A DNA stretch of 64,000 nucleotides from Sphingomonas sp. Y57 (GCF_001015195.1 NZ_LDES01000027.1:49442-113441); one strand, 5' to 3'; counted from the first letter of the stretch, positions 27,807-37,141 are shown. Translations and numbers: made by a program. Notes: generated from the letters alone by a model not told the origin.

Positions 27807-29273
27807 CTAAAAGAGATTTTGCTGGCGCGGAGCGTCCTGGCCGTCGTCCCGGGGCTTCCCGGCGGGCGGCTTCCCGCCCGCCTCGACCCGCGCGTCGACC
27901 GTACCATCGGCGAAATGCAGCGTCAGCAGGCCCGCCGCACGCGCCGCCGCCGCCTCGGTCAGCACCCCGCCGCCGCGCTTCTCGACGCGGACATAGCCGC
28001 GCTGCAGCGGCTTGTCGGGGTGAAGCTGCTCGGCGATCCGCCACAGCCGTTCGAGCGCGACCTCGCCATCGGCGATCCGTGCGCGGATCGGCCGGTCGGT
28101 CAGCCGGATCGCCTCGAGCCGGTCGCGGGCGCGGTCGAGCTTGCGATCGAGCAGCGAGGGCCGCAGCGCGCCGGCCGCATGGGCGAGGTCGCCGCGCGCC
28201 ACCGCGATCCGCTGGCCGAGCGCGCGCGGCAGCCGGTCGGCGACGTCGTCGAGCCGCTGCTGCTGCCCCGCGAACAGGCTGTCGAGCGCGGGGAAGCGCT
28301 CGGCCACCGCCTCGAACCGCTCGCCCGCCCGTTCGCGATAGCGGCGCGCCAGCCGCTCGGCGCGGGCACCCAATTCGCGGACGTGATGGGCGAGGTCGGC
28401 GCGTACCGGCACTGCCATTTCCGCCGCCGCGGTCGGGGTCGGCGCGCGCCGGTCGGCGGCGAAGTCGGCGAGCGTCGTGTCGGTCTCGTGCCCGACCGCG
28501 GAGATCACCGGAATCGGTGATTCGGCGATGGCGCGGACCACCTCCTCCTCGTTGAACGCCCAGAGGTCCTCGATCGACCCGCCGCCGCGCCCGACGATCA
28601 GCAGGTCGGGACGGGGGACCGGGCCGTCCGGCGCCATCGCGCCGAAGCCGCGCACCGCGCGCGCCACCTGCCCGGCGGCGCCCTCGCCCTGCACCGCGAC
28701 CGGCCACAGCACGACATGGGTCGGGCAGCGATCCTCCAGCCGGTGGAGGATGTCGCGGATCACCGCGCCGGTCGGCGAGGTGACGACGCCGATGATGCGC
28801 GGCATGAACGGCAGCGGCCGCTTGCGCTCCTCGTCGAACAGCCCCTCGGCGGCGAACATGCGGCGGCGCTGGTCGAGCAGTGCCATCAGCGCGCCCTGGC
28901 CGGCCAGCTCCATCCGCTCGATCACGATCTGATATTTGGACCGGCCAGGATAGGTGGTCAGCCGGCCGGTCGCGATCACCTCGATGCCGTCCTCGGGCCG
29001 AAAGCGCATCGCCGCGGCCTGCCCTTTCCAGATCACCCCGTCGATGCAGGCGCGGTCGTCTTTCAGCGTCAGGTAGCAATGGCCCGAGCTGTGCCGCTTG
29101 AACCCCGAAATCTCGCCGCGCACGCGGACATGGCCGAAGGCTTCCTCTACCTGACGCTTCAATGCGCCCGACAATTCGGACACGGAGAGCGCGGGCGCGT
29201 TGTCGCCCGGCTGCTCCTCGGCTAACAGGCGGGGCCTGTCACCTTGGGTCCCATCGGGGAGAAACTCGTCCAT
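27807..29273 (-). CDS. xseA: Exodeoxyribonuclease VII large subunit
   Basis: This 488-residue catalytic subunit degrades single-stranded DNA in both directions with XseB. An OB-fold lies at the N terminus ([20 protein letters not shown]). The catalytic core holds [35 protein letters not shown] and [28 protein letters not shown] written in pieces along residues 180-300. A coiled-coil C terminus follows. The ATG at 29273 is chosen from family length; it overlaps the divergent purD start by 2 bases, so promoters lie inside the opposite genes. xseB is not in the window. Confidence 0.95.
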   Translation of the reverse strand: MDEFLPDGTQGDRPRLLAEEQPGDNAPALSVSELSGALKRQVEEAFGHVRVRGEISGFKRHSSGHCYLTLKDDRACIDGVIWKGQAAAMRFRPEDGIEVIATGRLTTYPGRSKYQIVIERMELAGQGALMALLDQRRRMFAAEGLFDEERKRPLPFMPRIIGVVTSPTGAVIRDILHRLEDRCPTHVVLWPVAVQGEGAAGQVARAVRGFGAMAPDGPVPRPDLLIVGRGGGSIEDLWAFNEEEVVRAIAESPIPVISAVGHETDTTLADFAADRRAPTPTAAAEMAVPVRADLAHHVRELGARAERLARRYRERAGERFEAVAERFPALDSLFAGQQQRLDDVADRLPRALGQRIAVARGDLAHAAGALRPSLLDRKLDRARDRLEAIRLTDRPIRARIADGEVALERLWRIAEQLHPDKPLQRGYVRVEKRGGGVLTEAAAARAAGLLTLHFADGTVDARVEAGGKPPAGKPRDDGQDAPRQQNLF

Positions 29274-30573
29274 GATCATCCTGCTGCTCGGTTCGGGAGG
29301 GCGCGAACATGCGCTGGCCTGGAAGCTGTCGCAATCTGAACGGCTTACCAAGCTCTTCGCCGCGCCCGGCAATCCCGGCATAGCGCAGCACGCCGAATGC
29401 GTCGATCTCGATCCGGCCCATGTCGAGTCGGTCGTCGCTTTCGCGCGCGAGGAGAATGTCGGGCTGGTCGTGATCGGCCCCGAGGCACCGCTCGTCGCCG
29501 GTCTCGCCGATCGGCTGCGCGAAAACGGCATTCTCACCTTCGGGCCCAACCAGGCGGCTGCCCAGCTCGAAGGGTCGAAGGGCTTCACCAAGGATCTCTG
29601 CCAGCGCGAGAATATTCCCACCGCCGCTTATGGCCGCTTCCGCGAAGCCGGCTCGGCCAAGGCGGCGCTCGACAGCTTCGGCCTGCCGGTGGTGATAAAG
29701 GCCGACGGGCTCGCCGCGGGCAAGGGCGTGGTGATCGCCGAAAGCCGCGTCCAGGCCGAGAATGCGATCGACGACATGTTCGGCGGTACCTTCGGGGCTG
29801 CCGGCGCGGAGGTGGTGATCGAAGAGTTCCTGACCGGCGAGGAAGCGAGCTTCTTCGCGTTGACCGACGGGACGACCGTGGTCCCGTTCGGGTCCGCGCA
29901 GGATCACAAGCGCGTCGGGGACGGCGACACCGGACCCAATACCGGCGGCATGGGCGCCTACAGTCCCGCGCCGGTGCTCACGCCCGAACTGGAAGTGCGG
30001 ACGATGCGGGAGATCGTCGAGCCGACCGTGCGGGCGATGGCGGCGGCGGGCATTCCCTATTCGGGTGTGCTCTATGCCGGGCTGATGCTCACCGCGGATG
30101 GCCCGAAGCTGATCGAGTATAATGCCCGTTTCGGCGATCCCGAGTGCCAGGTGCTGATGCTGCGGCTCGAGGACGATCTCGTCACGCTGATGCTTGCCGT
30201 TGCCGAGGGGCGGCTGTCCGAACTGGCGCGGCCGAGCCTGTCCCCCAACACCGCGCTGACCGTGGTTATGGCGGCGAAGGGCTATCCGGGCACTCCGGCC
30301 AAGGGCGGCGCAATCCGCAACATCGCCGAGGCCGAGGCGAAGGGCGCGAAGGTCTTTCATGCCGGCACGGCGGAAGGACCGGGGGGGCTTGTCGCCAATG
30401 GTGGCCGGGTGCTCAACGTCACCGCGATCGGACAGGATATCGGCGAGGCGCGCGACAGCGCCTATGCCGCGGTCGACGCCCTCGATTTCGCGAGCGGTTT
30501 CTGCCGTCGTGACATAGGGTGGCGCGAATTGGCACGGCAGCGGAACGTATCGGCCGCTACCGCATTGGACTAG
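29272..30573 (+). CDS. purD: Phosphoribosylamine-glycine ligase
   Basis: This 433-residue ATP-grasp enzyme makes glycinamide ribonucleotide, the second step of purine synthesis. It starts [19 protein letters not shown] and contains [19 protein letters not shown], the family signature RFGDPECQ and the [19 protein letters not shown] loop. The length is normal. The ATG shares bases with the divergent xseA start. Confidence 0.97.
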   Translation: MIILLLGSGGREHALAWKLSQSERLTKLFAAPGNPGIAQHAECVDLDPAHVESVVAFAREENVGLVVIGPEAPLVAGLADRLRENGILTFGPNQAAAQLEGSKGFTKDLCQRENIPTAAYGRFREAGSAKAALDSFGLPVVIKADGLAAGKGVVIAESRVQAENAIDDMFGGTFGAAGAEVVIEEFLTGEEASFFALTDGTTVVPFGSAQDHKRVGDGDTGPNTGGMGAYSPAPVLTPELEVRTMREIVEPTVRAMAAAGIPYSGVLYAGLMLTADGPKLIEYNARFGDPECQVLMLRLEDDLVTLMLAVAEGRLSELARPSLSPNTALTVVMAAKGYPGTPAKGGAIRNIAEAEAKGAKVFHAGTAEGPGGLVANGGRVLNVTAIGQDIGEARDSAYAAVDALDFASGFCRRDIGWRELARQRNVSAATALD

Positions 30574-30619
30574 ACAGCATTAGATCTGGATAAGGTAGAG
30601 CAAAGACAAAGGACGGGGC

Positions 30620-31123
30620 ATGTCGAACACCACCCTCATCGTTGCCGCCATCATCGCGATTCTCGCGATCGTCGGTCTGTTCCTGCTGCTGCGCAAGCCG
30701 ACCCAGCGGGTTTCGCTGAGCGATGCGGCGCCGCCCGCGCCGGCGGCGAAGCCCGCTCCGGAGCCCGCTCCGTCCGCGAAGCCGGTCGCCAAGGAAGGCC
30801 ACGGAATCACCGACAGCGCGGCGGCGGCCGTCCTCGACGTGTCCGGTCCGGTCCTCGGCGTCGACGCTCACCCCGACCTCCCGTCCGACGACCTGACCCG
30901 TATCAAGGGTCTCGGCCCGAAGGCGCAGACGGTGCTCGCAGGGCTCGGCGTCCACCGCTTCGAACAGCTCGCCGCGCTCGACCCAGCCCAGGCGGCCGAA
31001 CTCGACGCCCGGCTGGGCGCCTTCAAGGGCCGCATCTTCCGTGATCGATGGGTCGAGCAGGCCCGTTATCTCGAGCAGGGGGACATCGCGGGCTTCGAGA
31101 AGGAATTCGGCAAGCTGAGCTGA
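30620..31123 (+). CDS. Membrane-anchored helix-hairpin-helix protein
   Basis: This 167-residue protein has one N-terminal transmembrane helix (LIVAAIIAILAIVGLFLLL) and a Pro/Ala/Lys linker. A helix-hairpin-helix-like domain follows near residues 90-130 (LTRIKGLGPKAQTVLAGLGV, then FEQLAAL). Such domains bind DNA or act as protein modules related to those fused to NADH dehydrogenase or ribosomal proteins. The role is unknown. It follows purD by about 45 bases and may share its transcript. Confidence 0.8.
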   Translation: MSNTTLIVAAIIAILAIVGLFLLLRKPTQRVSLSDAAPPAPAAKPAPEPAPSAKPVAKEGHGITDSAAAAVLDVSGPVLGVDAHPDLPSDDLTRIKGLGPKAQTVLAGLGVHRFEQLAALDPAQAAELDARLGAFKGRIFRDRWVEQARYLEQGDIAGFEKEFGKLS

Positions 31124-31143
31124 CGCGGGTTCGGGGGGCATTG

Positions 31144-32166
31144 GTGGGCATCCGGACGGCTTTCGAGCCGATCGTCGTACCGCGCTGGGCGCCAGTCATC
31201 GCCGTGTCGGACGCCGTGCGGCCGTCCGAGCGGCTCGACATATTGGGCTATCGGTCCCCGGCCAAATTCACCGCCCCCGAAATCCGCTTCGGCTCTCCCG
31301 AACCGTTGCTGACGATCGGCGGCAGCTTCCTGACGGTTGCCGAACGGAGCGGGCTGGTGCCGGGCTCGACCTATCTCACCGATGGTCGCTGGCGCGATGC
31401 ATTGGCAGCGGTCACCGCGTTCCGCATGGTCGAGGAACCGGTCCTGATCGCCGGTAATCCCGTCGCCGACAACCACTATCACTGGCTGGTCCAGTGCCTC
31501 GCACCGATCCTCATCGCCGAGCAGCAGGGGATCGCCCCCGGATGCCGGTTTCTCGTCCCGCCGCTGACGCCGGTCCAGCGGGAGAGCGTAGCCGCTGCCG
31601 GTATCGCGCTCGAGCGCATGATCGAGCTTCGGCCCGGTGAGGCGGCTCTGCCCGCGCTCGGCATCCACAGCAACCTGACGACCGGTGACTTCGCCTTTTT
31701 CCCGCATCCGACGATCGTCGCCGCCTTCGATCGGATTGCCCGTCCGCCGGCCCCGTCCCGCTTCGCCGGCATGCGCGTCTACATAGCGCGCCTGGACACC
31801 GTGAAGCGCCGGATGGTCAATGAGGAGGAGTTGCGCGCCCGGCTGGAGGCGCTCGGCTTCGTCACCGTACTGGCGAGCGAACTCAGTCTCGCCGATCAGA
31901 TCGCCTTGTTCCGCGATGCGGCGCAGATCGTCACCCAGCATGGTGCCGCGCTGACCAATATCCTGTTCACGCCGGGAGAGGCCGGCCCGCACATCGTCGA
32001 ACTGCATCAGGAAAATTACCTGCACCAGGCATTCCTGAAGCTGGGGCAGGTCAAGCGCCTGCGCTACACGGCGGTCGTCAGCCCGATCGAGGCCGAGGGG
32101 CCGGACGTCCATCAATCGACGTGGCGCGCCGATATCCCCCTGATCGAGCGGGCCGTTACTGGCTGA
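31144..32166 (+). CDS. Glycosyltransferase family 61 (DUF563) protein
   Basis: This protein of about 340 residues has the GT61 features DNHYHWLVQCLAPIL, RVYIARLDTVKRRMVNEEEL, and near the C terminus IVTQHGAALTNILFTPG. The family adds pentoses or other sugars to glycans. No other glycan genes adjoin. The start is uncertain: GTG at 31144 and TTG at 31141 both follow a run of G; GTG is preferred. A longer frame would overlap the previous gene. Confidence 0.82.
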   Translation: MGIRTAFEPIVVPRWAPVIAVSDAVRPSERLDILGYRSPAKFTAPEIRFGSPEPLLTIGGSFLTVAERSGLVPGSTYLTDGRWRDALAAVTAFRMVEEPVLIAGNPVADNHYHWLVQCLAPILIAEQQGIAPGCRFLVPPLTPVQRESVAAAGIALERMIELRPGEAALPALGIHSNLTTGDFAFFPHPTIVAAFDRIARPPAPSRFAGMRVYIARLDTVKRRMVNEEELRARLEALGFVTVLASELSLADQIALFRDAAQIVTQHGAALTNILFTPGEAGPHIVELHQENYLHQAFLKLGQVKRLRYTAVVSPIEAEGPDVHQSTWRADIPLIERAVTG

Positions 32167-32169
32167 CGT

Positions 32170-32880
32170 TCACCCCATGCCCTTGAGCGCGGCGAATTCG
32201 CGCACCGCGGCGGCGGGGCCGTCCGGATGGTTCCACACCGCGCCCGACACCGCCAGGAAATCGGCGCCGGCGGCGATCAGCGGCGCGGCATTGGCCGGCG
32301 TAATCCCGCCGATCGCGACCGAGGGCAGCTCGAACAGCGTCGACCACCAGCCGAGGATCGAGGGGTCGGCACGGTGCTTGGTCGCCTTGGTCCCGGTTTC
32401 ATAGAAGGCGCCGAAGGCGACATAGTCGGCCCCGGCCTCGCCAGCTTCCATCGCGAGGTGGCGGCTGTCGTGGCAGGTGACGCCGATTTGCGCCTTCGGA
32501 CCGAGCAGCTGCCGCGCATCGCGCGGGTCGCCATCGTCCTGGCCGAGATGGACGCCGTCGGCGTCGAGCCGTTTGGCAAGGCCGATCGAATCGTTGACGA
32601 TGAAGGCCACCCCGCGCGAGGCGCAGACCGCCTGGAGCGGCCGGGCGAGTTCGGCGATCCGGTGCTCGTCGATCCCCTTGAGGCGGAGCTGGAAGGCAGC
32701 GACGACCGGCGCCGCGTCGATCGCCAGCGCCAGCGCCTCGGCAAAACCGGTATCGATCGTCGGCGGGGAGATCAGGTAGAGCTTGCAGGGCGGCCGCGCC
32801 TCGTCGCGCTCGAAGCGGTCGGCGAAGCCGGGGTCGAGCGAGAGGGCGTCGTCGAAATCGTCGATGTCGTTCGGGGTCAT
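32170..32880 (-). CDS. thiE: Thiamine phosphate synthase
   Basis: This 236-residue TIM-barrel enzyme joins HMP-PP and thiazole phosphate to thiamine phosphate. Diagnostic segments are AFQLRLKG, FIVNDSIGLAKRLDADGVHLGQ in part, and the phosphate loop AIGGITPANAAPLIAAGADFLAVSG in part. The N-terminal 25 acidic residues are an extension. A TenI-like role cannot be excluded without other thi genes. It converges with the GT61 gene. I see no THI-box upstream. Confidence 0.87.
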   Translation of the reverse strand: MTPNDIDDFDDALSLDPGFADRFERDEARPPCKLYLISPPTIDTGFAEALALAIDAAPVVAAFQLRLKGIDEHRIAELARPLQAVCASRGVAFIVNDSIGLAKRLDADGVHLGQDDGDPRDARQLLGPKAQIGVTCHDSRHLAMEAGEAGADYVAFGAFYETGTKATKHRADPSILGWWSTLFELPSVAIGGITPANAAPLIAAGADFLAVSGAVWNHPDGPAAAVREFAALKGMG

Positions 32881-32921
32881 GCCCTTTTCCTAGAGCCTGA
32901 TCGTCCGAGGTGGAAGCGCCA

Positions 32922-33293
32922 TCACCGCCGTACGGCATAGCCCCGGTCGGCCAGATAGGCGGCCAGTACCACCGCATGGTTGGCCTCCGCGTCGTGCGCG
33001 GCGTAGAGCAGGGTGACGTCGCCCAGGTCGATCAGCGCGCACAGTTCGGCGACTGCAGCGGGGTTGGTGTCGAACTCCCGCCGGTAGCGATCGCGGAATG
33101 CCGCGAAGCGCGCCGGATCATGGCCGAACCAGGTGCGGAGCGCCGGGCTGGGTGCGATCGCCTTGAGCCACAGGTCGAGCGCCGCGGCCGCGCGCGAGAC
33201 GCCGCGCGGCCAGAGGCGATCCACCAGCACGCGCCGGCCGTCGGTTCCGGCGGGCGGCTCGTAGATCCGCTTGATGCCGACGACGCCGCTCAT
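32922..33293 (-). CDS. DUF488 family protein
   Basis: This 123-residue protein matches DUF488 (YeaO-like): GIKRIYEPP, then RVLVDRLWPRGVSR, LWLKAIAPSPALRTWFGH, and LLYAAHDAEANHAVVL. The biochemical function is unknown; the conserved Arg/Asp/Trp cluster suggests a binding site. It lies 3 bases after the small membrane protein stop on the same strand, so they are likely co-translated. Confidence 0.88.
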   Translation of the reverse strand: MSGVVGIKRIYEPPAGTDGRRVLVDRLWPRGVSRAAAALDLWLKAIAPSPALRTWFGHDPARFAAFRDRYRREFDTNPAAVAELCALIDLGDVTLLYAAHDAEANHAVVLAAYLADRGYAVRR

Positions 33294-33296
33294 TGG

Positions 33297-33530
33297 CTAG
33301 GTGAGGTGGAAAAGCGTCATCATTCCGCCGAGCACGATCCCGAAGATCATGATCATCACCCCTGCGATGCGCAGGATATAGGTCAGCGCGTCGTCCTCGT
33401 CGTTGCTCGAGGGCGGGCCTGCGGGGCGGCCGAGCAGGCGTCGGACGGCGGCCTGGCGAAACGCCATGTTGAAGCCGATGACGGCAAGGACGATCCCGAA
33501 CAAGTCGATGACGATCACATAGGCCGGCAT
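33297..33530 (-). CDS. Small two-span membrane protein
   Basis: This 77-residue protein has two hydrophobic helices (YVIVIDLFGIVLAVIGFNMA and ILRIAGVMIMIFGIVLGGMM) with an acidic loop SSNDEDDA between them. I do not recognise a named family. It sits between the metB-like gene (43 bases upstream) and the DUF488 gene, all on minus. Confidence 0.7.
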   Translation of the reverse strand: MPAYVIVIDLFGIVLAVIGFNMAFRQAAVRRLLGRPAGPPSSNDEDDALTYILRIAGVMIMIFGIVLGGMMTLFHLT

Positions 33531-33573
33531 GGGGCCTTCTCCTTCTGGGTGGACCGGTCGACGGAGCGGCAGG

Positions 33574-34746
33574 TCAGGCGCTGCATGCGGCCAATCCCCG
33601 GTCGAGCCCGGCGATCAGGTCTCGCTCGGCTTCAAGCCCGACCGACAGCCGCAGCAGGCTGTCGCTGATCCCCGCCACCGCTCGCGCTTCCTTGCCCATG
33701 TCGGCGTGGGTCATGGTCGCCGGGTGCGCCACCAGGCTTTCGACGCCGCCCAGCGATTCGGCGAGGGTGAAGAAACGCACGGCTTCAATGAAACGGCCCA
33801 CCGCCGCGATCCCGCCCGCCAGCTCGAAGCTCAGCATCGCGCCGAAGCCGCGCTGCTGGCGCGAGGCGATGACGTGGCCGGGATGGGAGGCGAGCCCCGG
33901 ATAATAGACCCGCGCGACGGCGGGGTGGCGTTCGAGATGGCTGGCCACGGCCATCGCATTGATCTGCTGCTGCTCCATCCGCGGGAACAGGGTGCGCAGC
34001 CCCCGCAGCGTCAGCCAGGAATCGAATGGCGCGCCGCCGCTGCCGACGACGTTGGCCCAGTGGCGTAGCGCTTCCACCTGCGCGGGATCGGCGGCCACCA
34101 CGGCACCGCCGATCACATCGGAATGACCATTGAGATATTTGGTGGTCGAATGGATCACATAATCGGCGCCCAAGGTGATCGGCCGCTGGATCGCCGGTGA
34201 CAGGAAGGTGTTGTCGACCGCGACCTCGGCCCCTGCCGCGCGGGCTCTCTCGCTCAGCGCCGCGATGTCGACGACCCGCATCAGCGGGTTGCTCGGTGTC
34301 TCGATGAGGACCAGCGCGGGCACCTCGTCCAGAGCCCCGGTGAACGCCCGGGGGTCGGACTGGTCGATAAAGCGAACCGAGCAATGTCCGCGCTCGGCGC
34401 GCGCCTTGAGCAGGCGCATCGTCCCACCGTAGCAATCGTGCGGCGCAAGGATGAGGTCGTCGGCGCGCAGCCGGCCGACGAGCAGGTCGAGGGCGGCCAT
34501 GCCGCTCGACGTGATGACGGCGCCCGCGCCGCCCTCCAGAGTCGCCAGCGCCTCGGCGAGCAGGTCGCGGGTCGGGTTGCCGGCCCGGCCATAGTCGTAG
34601 CGGCGCGGTTGGTCGTACCCCGCGAACTCATAGGTGCTCGACAGGTACAGCGGCGGCGCGATCGCGCCGAAGCCGGCATCGGTCGCGACGCCATGCGCGG
34701 CCGCTACCGTCTGCGGACGGGGTGGGCCTTCGTCGCGGTCGGTCAT
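33574..34746 (-). CDS. metB: Cystathionine gamma-synthase-type PLP enzyme
   Basis: This 390-residue Cys/Met-metabolism PLP enzyme has the Lys-containing SATTKY-type motif as HSTTKYLNGHSDVIGG, with YDYGRAGNPTRDLL (phosphate/tyrosine region) and VDNTFLSPAIQRPI. This pattern fits cystathionine gamma-synthase (O-succinylhomoserine to cystathionine), but gamma-lyase activity is not excluded by sequence alone. The upstream region holds a perfect 7-base dyad resembling a LysR operator. Confidence 0.85.
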   Translation of the reverse strand: MTDRDEGPPRPQTVAAAHGVATDAGFGAIAPPLYLSSTYEFAGYDQPRRYDYGRAGNPTRDLLAEALATLEGGAGAVITSSGMAALDLLVGRLRADDLILAPHDCYGGTMRLLKARAERGHCSVRFIDQSDPRAFTGALDEVPALVLIETPSNPLMRVVDIAALSERARAAGAEVAVDNTFLSPAIQRPITLGADYVIHSTTKYLNGHSDVIGGAVVAADPAQVEALRHWANVVGSGGAPFDSWLTLRGLRTLFPRMEQQQINAMAVASHLERHPAVARVYYPGLASHPGHVIASRQQRGFGAMLSFELAGGIAAVGRFIEAVRFFTLAESLGGVESLVAHPATMTHADMGKEARAVAGISDSLLRLSVGLEAERDLIAGLDRGLAACSA

Positions 34747-34883
34747 GGAAGAAACGTCCTTCGGTCACTTGGCGGACGAAGCCGACGAAAGATGGCGTCG
34801 TCCAAATCCTCGTCGCCGGGGCCGATCCCGACGATGCGCGCCGCCGCCGATTGTGCGCGGCGCTCTCCATAAAGCAAATGATT

Positions 34884-34908
34884 ATTATTGGACTTTCAAC
34901 GCAATAAT
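34884..34908 (-). promoter_or_regulatory. LysR-type operator candidate upstream of the metB-like gene
   Basis: ATTATTG-N11-CAATAAT is a perfect 7-base inverted repeat containing the T-N11-A arrangement of LysR-type sites. It lies about 137 bases before the metB-like ATG. The neighbouring motif at 34872-34890 (AAGCAAATGATTATTATTG) recurs at 18 of 19 bases in front of the stress island at 36360-36378, in the same orientation relative to the gene served. Confidence 0.6.
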
Positions 34909-34987
34909 TTTTCTGGAAACTGATCGGTGCCGTCGCAACGGGACATGTGCACGACGCAAGCCGCCACCTGGCCGCGGTGCGTGCCTG

Positions 34988-35488
34988 TCAGGGCTGTGCG
35001 GCGCCGCGGCCGCAGGCGGCCAGGAGGCCCTCGGCCTCGGCGATGTTTGTGCGGTGACTGTCGAGCATCGCCTTCAGGTCGCCGTGGAGTGCCTCGTCGC
35101 GCACGCGAGGGAGCAACGCTTCCAGCTTGCGCACCACCCAGGCCTGCCCCCGGTTGAGGAAGGCGAGCCGCTCGAGCGGACGGGCGATCGCCATCGCCTT
35201 GCCGTGGAAGGCTCCGGTCTTGCGCGAGGGCGTCGCGTCGAGCCGCCTGAGCTGGCGCGACAGCATCGCGCACCACCGCGCCTCGTCCGCGCGGATCATC
35301 GTCATCAGGGCACTCTGCCGCGGATCGTCGGCCGCTTTGGCGCTGGCCAGCGCGACCCGCGCCCCGGCACGCTCGGCTTCCAGTAGCTCGTTGAGTGCGG
35401 TGATGATCTCGTCGCGCGTGGCATAGCCCATATAGGCGTCGCTGCCCTCCGCGGCGTAGCATATGGGGGAGGTGGGCTCCCCGGTCAT
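34988..35488 (-). CDS. DUF6306-like helical protein
   Basis: This 166-residue, largely helical protein begins with a short variable segment, then TRDEIITALNELLEAERAGARVAL and Asp/Glu/His-bearing helices (MIRADEARWCAMLSRQL, SHRTNIAEAEGLL). This resembles the DUF6306 family and a ferritin-like or four-helix arrangement; a metal site is possible but unproved. Its start overlaps the LysR gene stop by 4 bases (ATGA), so both are co-translated. Confidence 0.75.
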   Translation of the reverse strand: MTGEPTSPICYAAEGSDAYMGYATRDEIITALNELLEAERAGARVALASAKAADDPRQSALMTMIRADEARWCAMLSRQLRRLDATPSRKTGAFHGKAMAIARPLERLAFLNRGQAWVVRKLEALLPRVRDEALHGDLKAMLDSHRTNIAEAEGLLAACGRGAAQP

Positions 35489-36333
35489 GCCGCGATCGCC
35501 GCCGCGGCGCGGAGCCCGGCGCGGATGCGGTCCATCACGCCGGGATCGGCCTTGGTCGAATGGACGACATAGGCCGAATAGGAGAATTCCGGGCTGCCGG
35601 GGACCAGCGCGAGTCGTCCCTCCTCGAGATAGGAACGGACGAACCCCTTGCGGAAATAGCCGCTGCCGCCGGTCGCCAGGATATAGTCGAGTGCGAGCGG
35701 TCCATAGCCGATCGAGACCACCGCATTGGGCTGATCGGGGAAGGCCGCCTGGTAGCTGGCGGCGAATTCCTCGCCCCAGTCGATCTGGACATGGTCTTCA
35801 GGCGCCAGCGGCGCGCTCGTCGGCGTGGTCCGGACCAGGACCAGCTTCTCCTCGAACAGCAGCTCAGCGATGACGCCGGGGCGGCTCGGCGCGGCATAGA
35901 GGACCGCGACGTCGAGCGAGCCTTCCTGGACCTGCTCCATCAACCGTTCCGATGCATCGATCTGGGTGCTGACTGCGATCTCCGGGCATTCGCGCCGCAT
36001 CCACAGCAGCCAGTGACGCAGCAGGGGGCTCCACAGGCTCAGCTCGGCGCCGATCGTCACCACCGTCTCGCGCCCCGGCGGCAGCGCAACGGCCCGCTGC
36101 GCCCGCGCCCACACCTGCACCAGCGTCGTCGCGAAGCGCAGGAACTGCTCGCCGGCCGGGGTCAGTTTTGCCCCCGCCTTGTTGCGGATGAACACCGGTC
36201 GGTCGAGCTGATCCTCAAGAACGCGGATGCGCGCGCTGACCGCTGTCTGGGTCAGATTCAGGTTGGCCGCGGCACGCACGAAACTGCCGGTCTTCACGAC
36301 TTCCAGGAACGTCCGCGCGACGCTGATATCCAT
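35485..36333 (-). CDS. LysR-family transcriptional regulator
   Basis: This 282-residue regulator has the N-terminal winged HTH (ARTFLEVVKTGSFVRAAANL, then NLTQTAVSARIRVLEDQLD) and a LysR substrate-binding domain (VTIGAELSLWSPLLRHWL, LDVAVLYA). It is divergent from the stress island on plus and shares an operator-like motif with the island and the metB-like gene. Control of those genes is inferred from position and motif. The effector is unknown. Confidence 0.93.
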   Translation of the reverse strand: MDISVARTFLEVVKTGSFVRAAANLNLTQTAVSARIRVLEDQLDRPVFIRNKAGAKLTPAGEQFLRFATTLVQVWARAQRAVALPPGRETVVTIGAELSLWSPLLRHWLLWMRRECPEIAVSTQIDASERLMEQVQEGSLDVAVLYAAPSRPGVIAELLFEEKLVLVRTTPTSAPLAPEDHVQIDWGEEFAASYQAAFPDQPNAVVSIGYGPLALDYILATGGSGYFRKGFVRSYLEEGRLALVPGSPEFSYSAYVVHSTKADPGVMDRIRAGLRAAAAIAA

Positions 36334-36341
36334 CCCGCAAA

Positions 36342-36378
36342 ATCCTTATGCTCAATGAACAATAATATTCATTTGCTT
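36342..36378. promoter_or_regulatory. LysR-type operator candidate between the regulator and the stress island
   Basis: CAATAATATTCATTTGCTT (36360-36378) matches the metB-side motif at 18 of 19 bases. Its upstream arm ATCCTTA (36342-36348) is degenerate compared with the metB-side ATTATTG, at the same 11-base distance. An additional inverted pair AATGAA/TTCATT lies within. The site starts 9 bases before the regulator's ATG, fitting autoregulation. Confidence 0.5.
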
Positions 36379-36474
36379 GATAGATGGTAGCGCGCCGAAG
36401 ATGTCTCCACAAGGAGAGACCGCCATGGTCGAGCCATCGTTCGGTACGGGGCCAGCGTGCTGGCCGGACGTGCC

Positions 36475-36834
36475 ATGAAACACCAAGGACCCTTTCGCCC
36501 GGAGCCCTGTCCGCCCGAGTTCGACCTGCTTTCGGTCATCGTCCCTCTGGTGACGATGGCGTTCGGTGTGGGGCTCGGCCTCTACTGCCTGCACGACGCC
36601 GGCCGCATCGGTGACGAGTTCTACGTCGCGGCGATGGCGCTGGTCATTGCGGTGCCGGCAGGTATCATCGTCGCCATCGACATCGAGCGGCAGGCGCGCC
36701 GCGACGCCCGCGCGCGGAGCAACGAGGTTCCGCCGCCCTTCGACATTCACTTCGTCTGGCCGCCCGAGAAGCCGCGCCAGGATGGCGAGGACGGGGACGG
36801 CGAGGCGCCCAGCTTCTCCAAGAGGAAGCCGTGA
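36475..36834 (+). CDS. Membrane protein with two helices and acidic/Pro-rich tail
   Basis: This 119-residue protein has two transmembrane helices (LLSVIVPLVTMAFGVGLGLY and VAAMALVIAVPAGIIVAIDI) and a charged tail (RQARRDARARSNE, then FVWPPEKPRQDGEDGDGE). No named family is recognised. It is first in the plus-strand stress island and overlaps the next gene by a GTGA junction. Confidence 0.65.
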   Translation: MKHQGPFRPEPCPPEFDLLSVIVPLVTMAFGVGLGLYCLHDAGRIGDEFYVAAMALVIAVPAGIIVAIDIERQARRDARARSNEVPPPFDIHFVWPPEKPRQDGEDGDGEAPSFSKRKP

Positions 36835-37052
36835 GCACCGGCCGCGACAGGCACGGCCACCATCTGCCGGCCGGGCTGTGCTGGCTGATCGCCATGGCGA
36901 TCACCGTCGCCTCGCTGCGGCTGTTCCTGTGGCTGCTCGACAGCGCGGGCGTGATCGGCGCCGAAGAAAGCAATCGCATGATGCTGGTCGCGTTGCCGGT
37001 AATGCTGCTGACGCTCGGCTGCCTCGCTCCCACCGGTGAGGAGGAGAAATAG
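36831..37052 (+). CDS. Small two-span membrane protein
   Basis: This 73-residue protein starts at GTG overlapping the previous stop (GTGA). Two hydrophobic helices (GLCWLIAMAITVASLRLFLW and MMLVALPVMLLTLGCLAP) flank a short acidic loop. It probably forms a pair with the preceding membrane protein. The function is unknown. Confidence 0.65.
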   Translation: MSTGRDRHGHHLPAGLCWLIAMAITVASLRLFLWLLDSAGVIGAEESNRMMLVALPVMLLTLGCLAPTGEEEK

Positions 37053-37141
37053 CTGCACCCTTCTCCCCGGTAACCCACAAAAATCACTCAATTTTCTGCG
37101 CTGATCGCCTGCTTCGCAGGGCGCAGCGGGAAGGAGCTCCC

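Noticed and set aside
27595..29079. A 494-codon minus-strand frame inside xseA
   Set aside because: It is a frame-shifted shadow of xseA, extremely Arg/Gly-rich.
32881..32921. A possible TPP riboswitch upstream of thiE
   Set aside because: The gap is only about 40 bases and contains no CTGAGA/ACCTGA THI-box elements.
34747..34987. A possible SAM riboswitch upstream of the metB-like gene
   Set aside because: I could not find the conserved core of SAM-I or SAM-II aptamers; the clear signal there is the LysR-like dyad.
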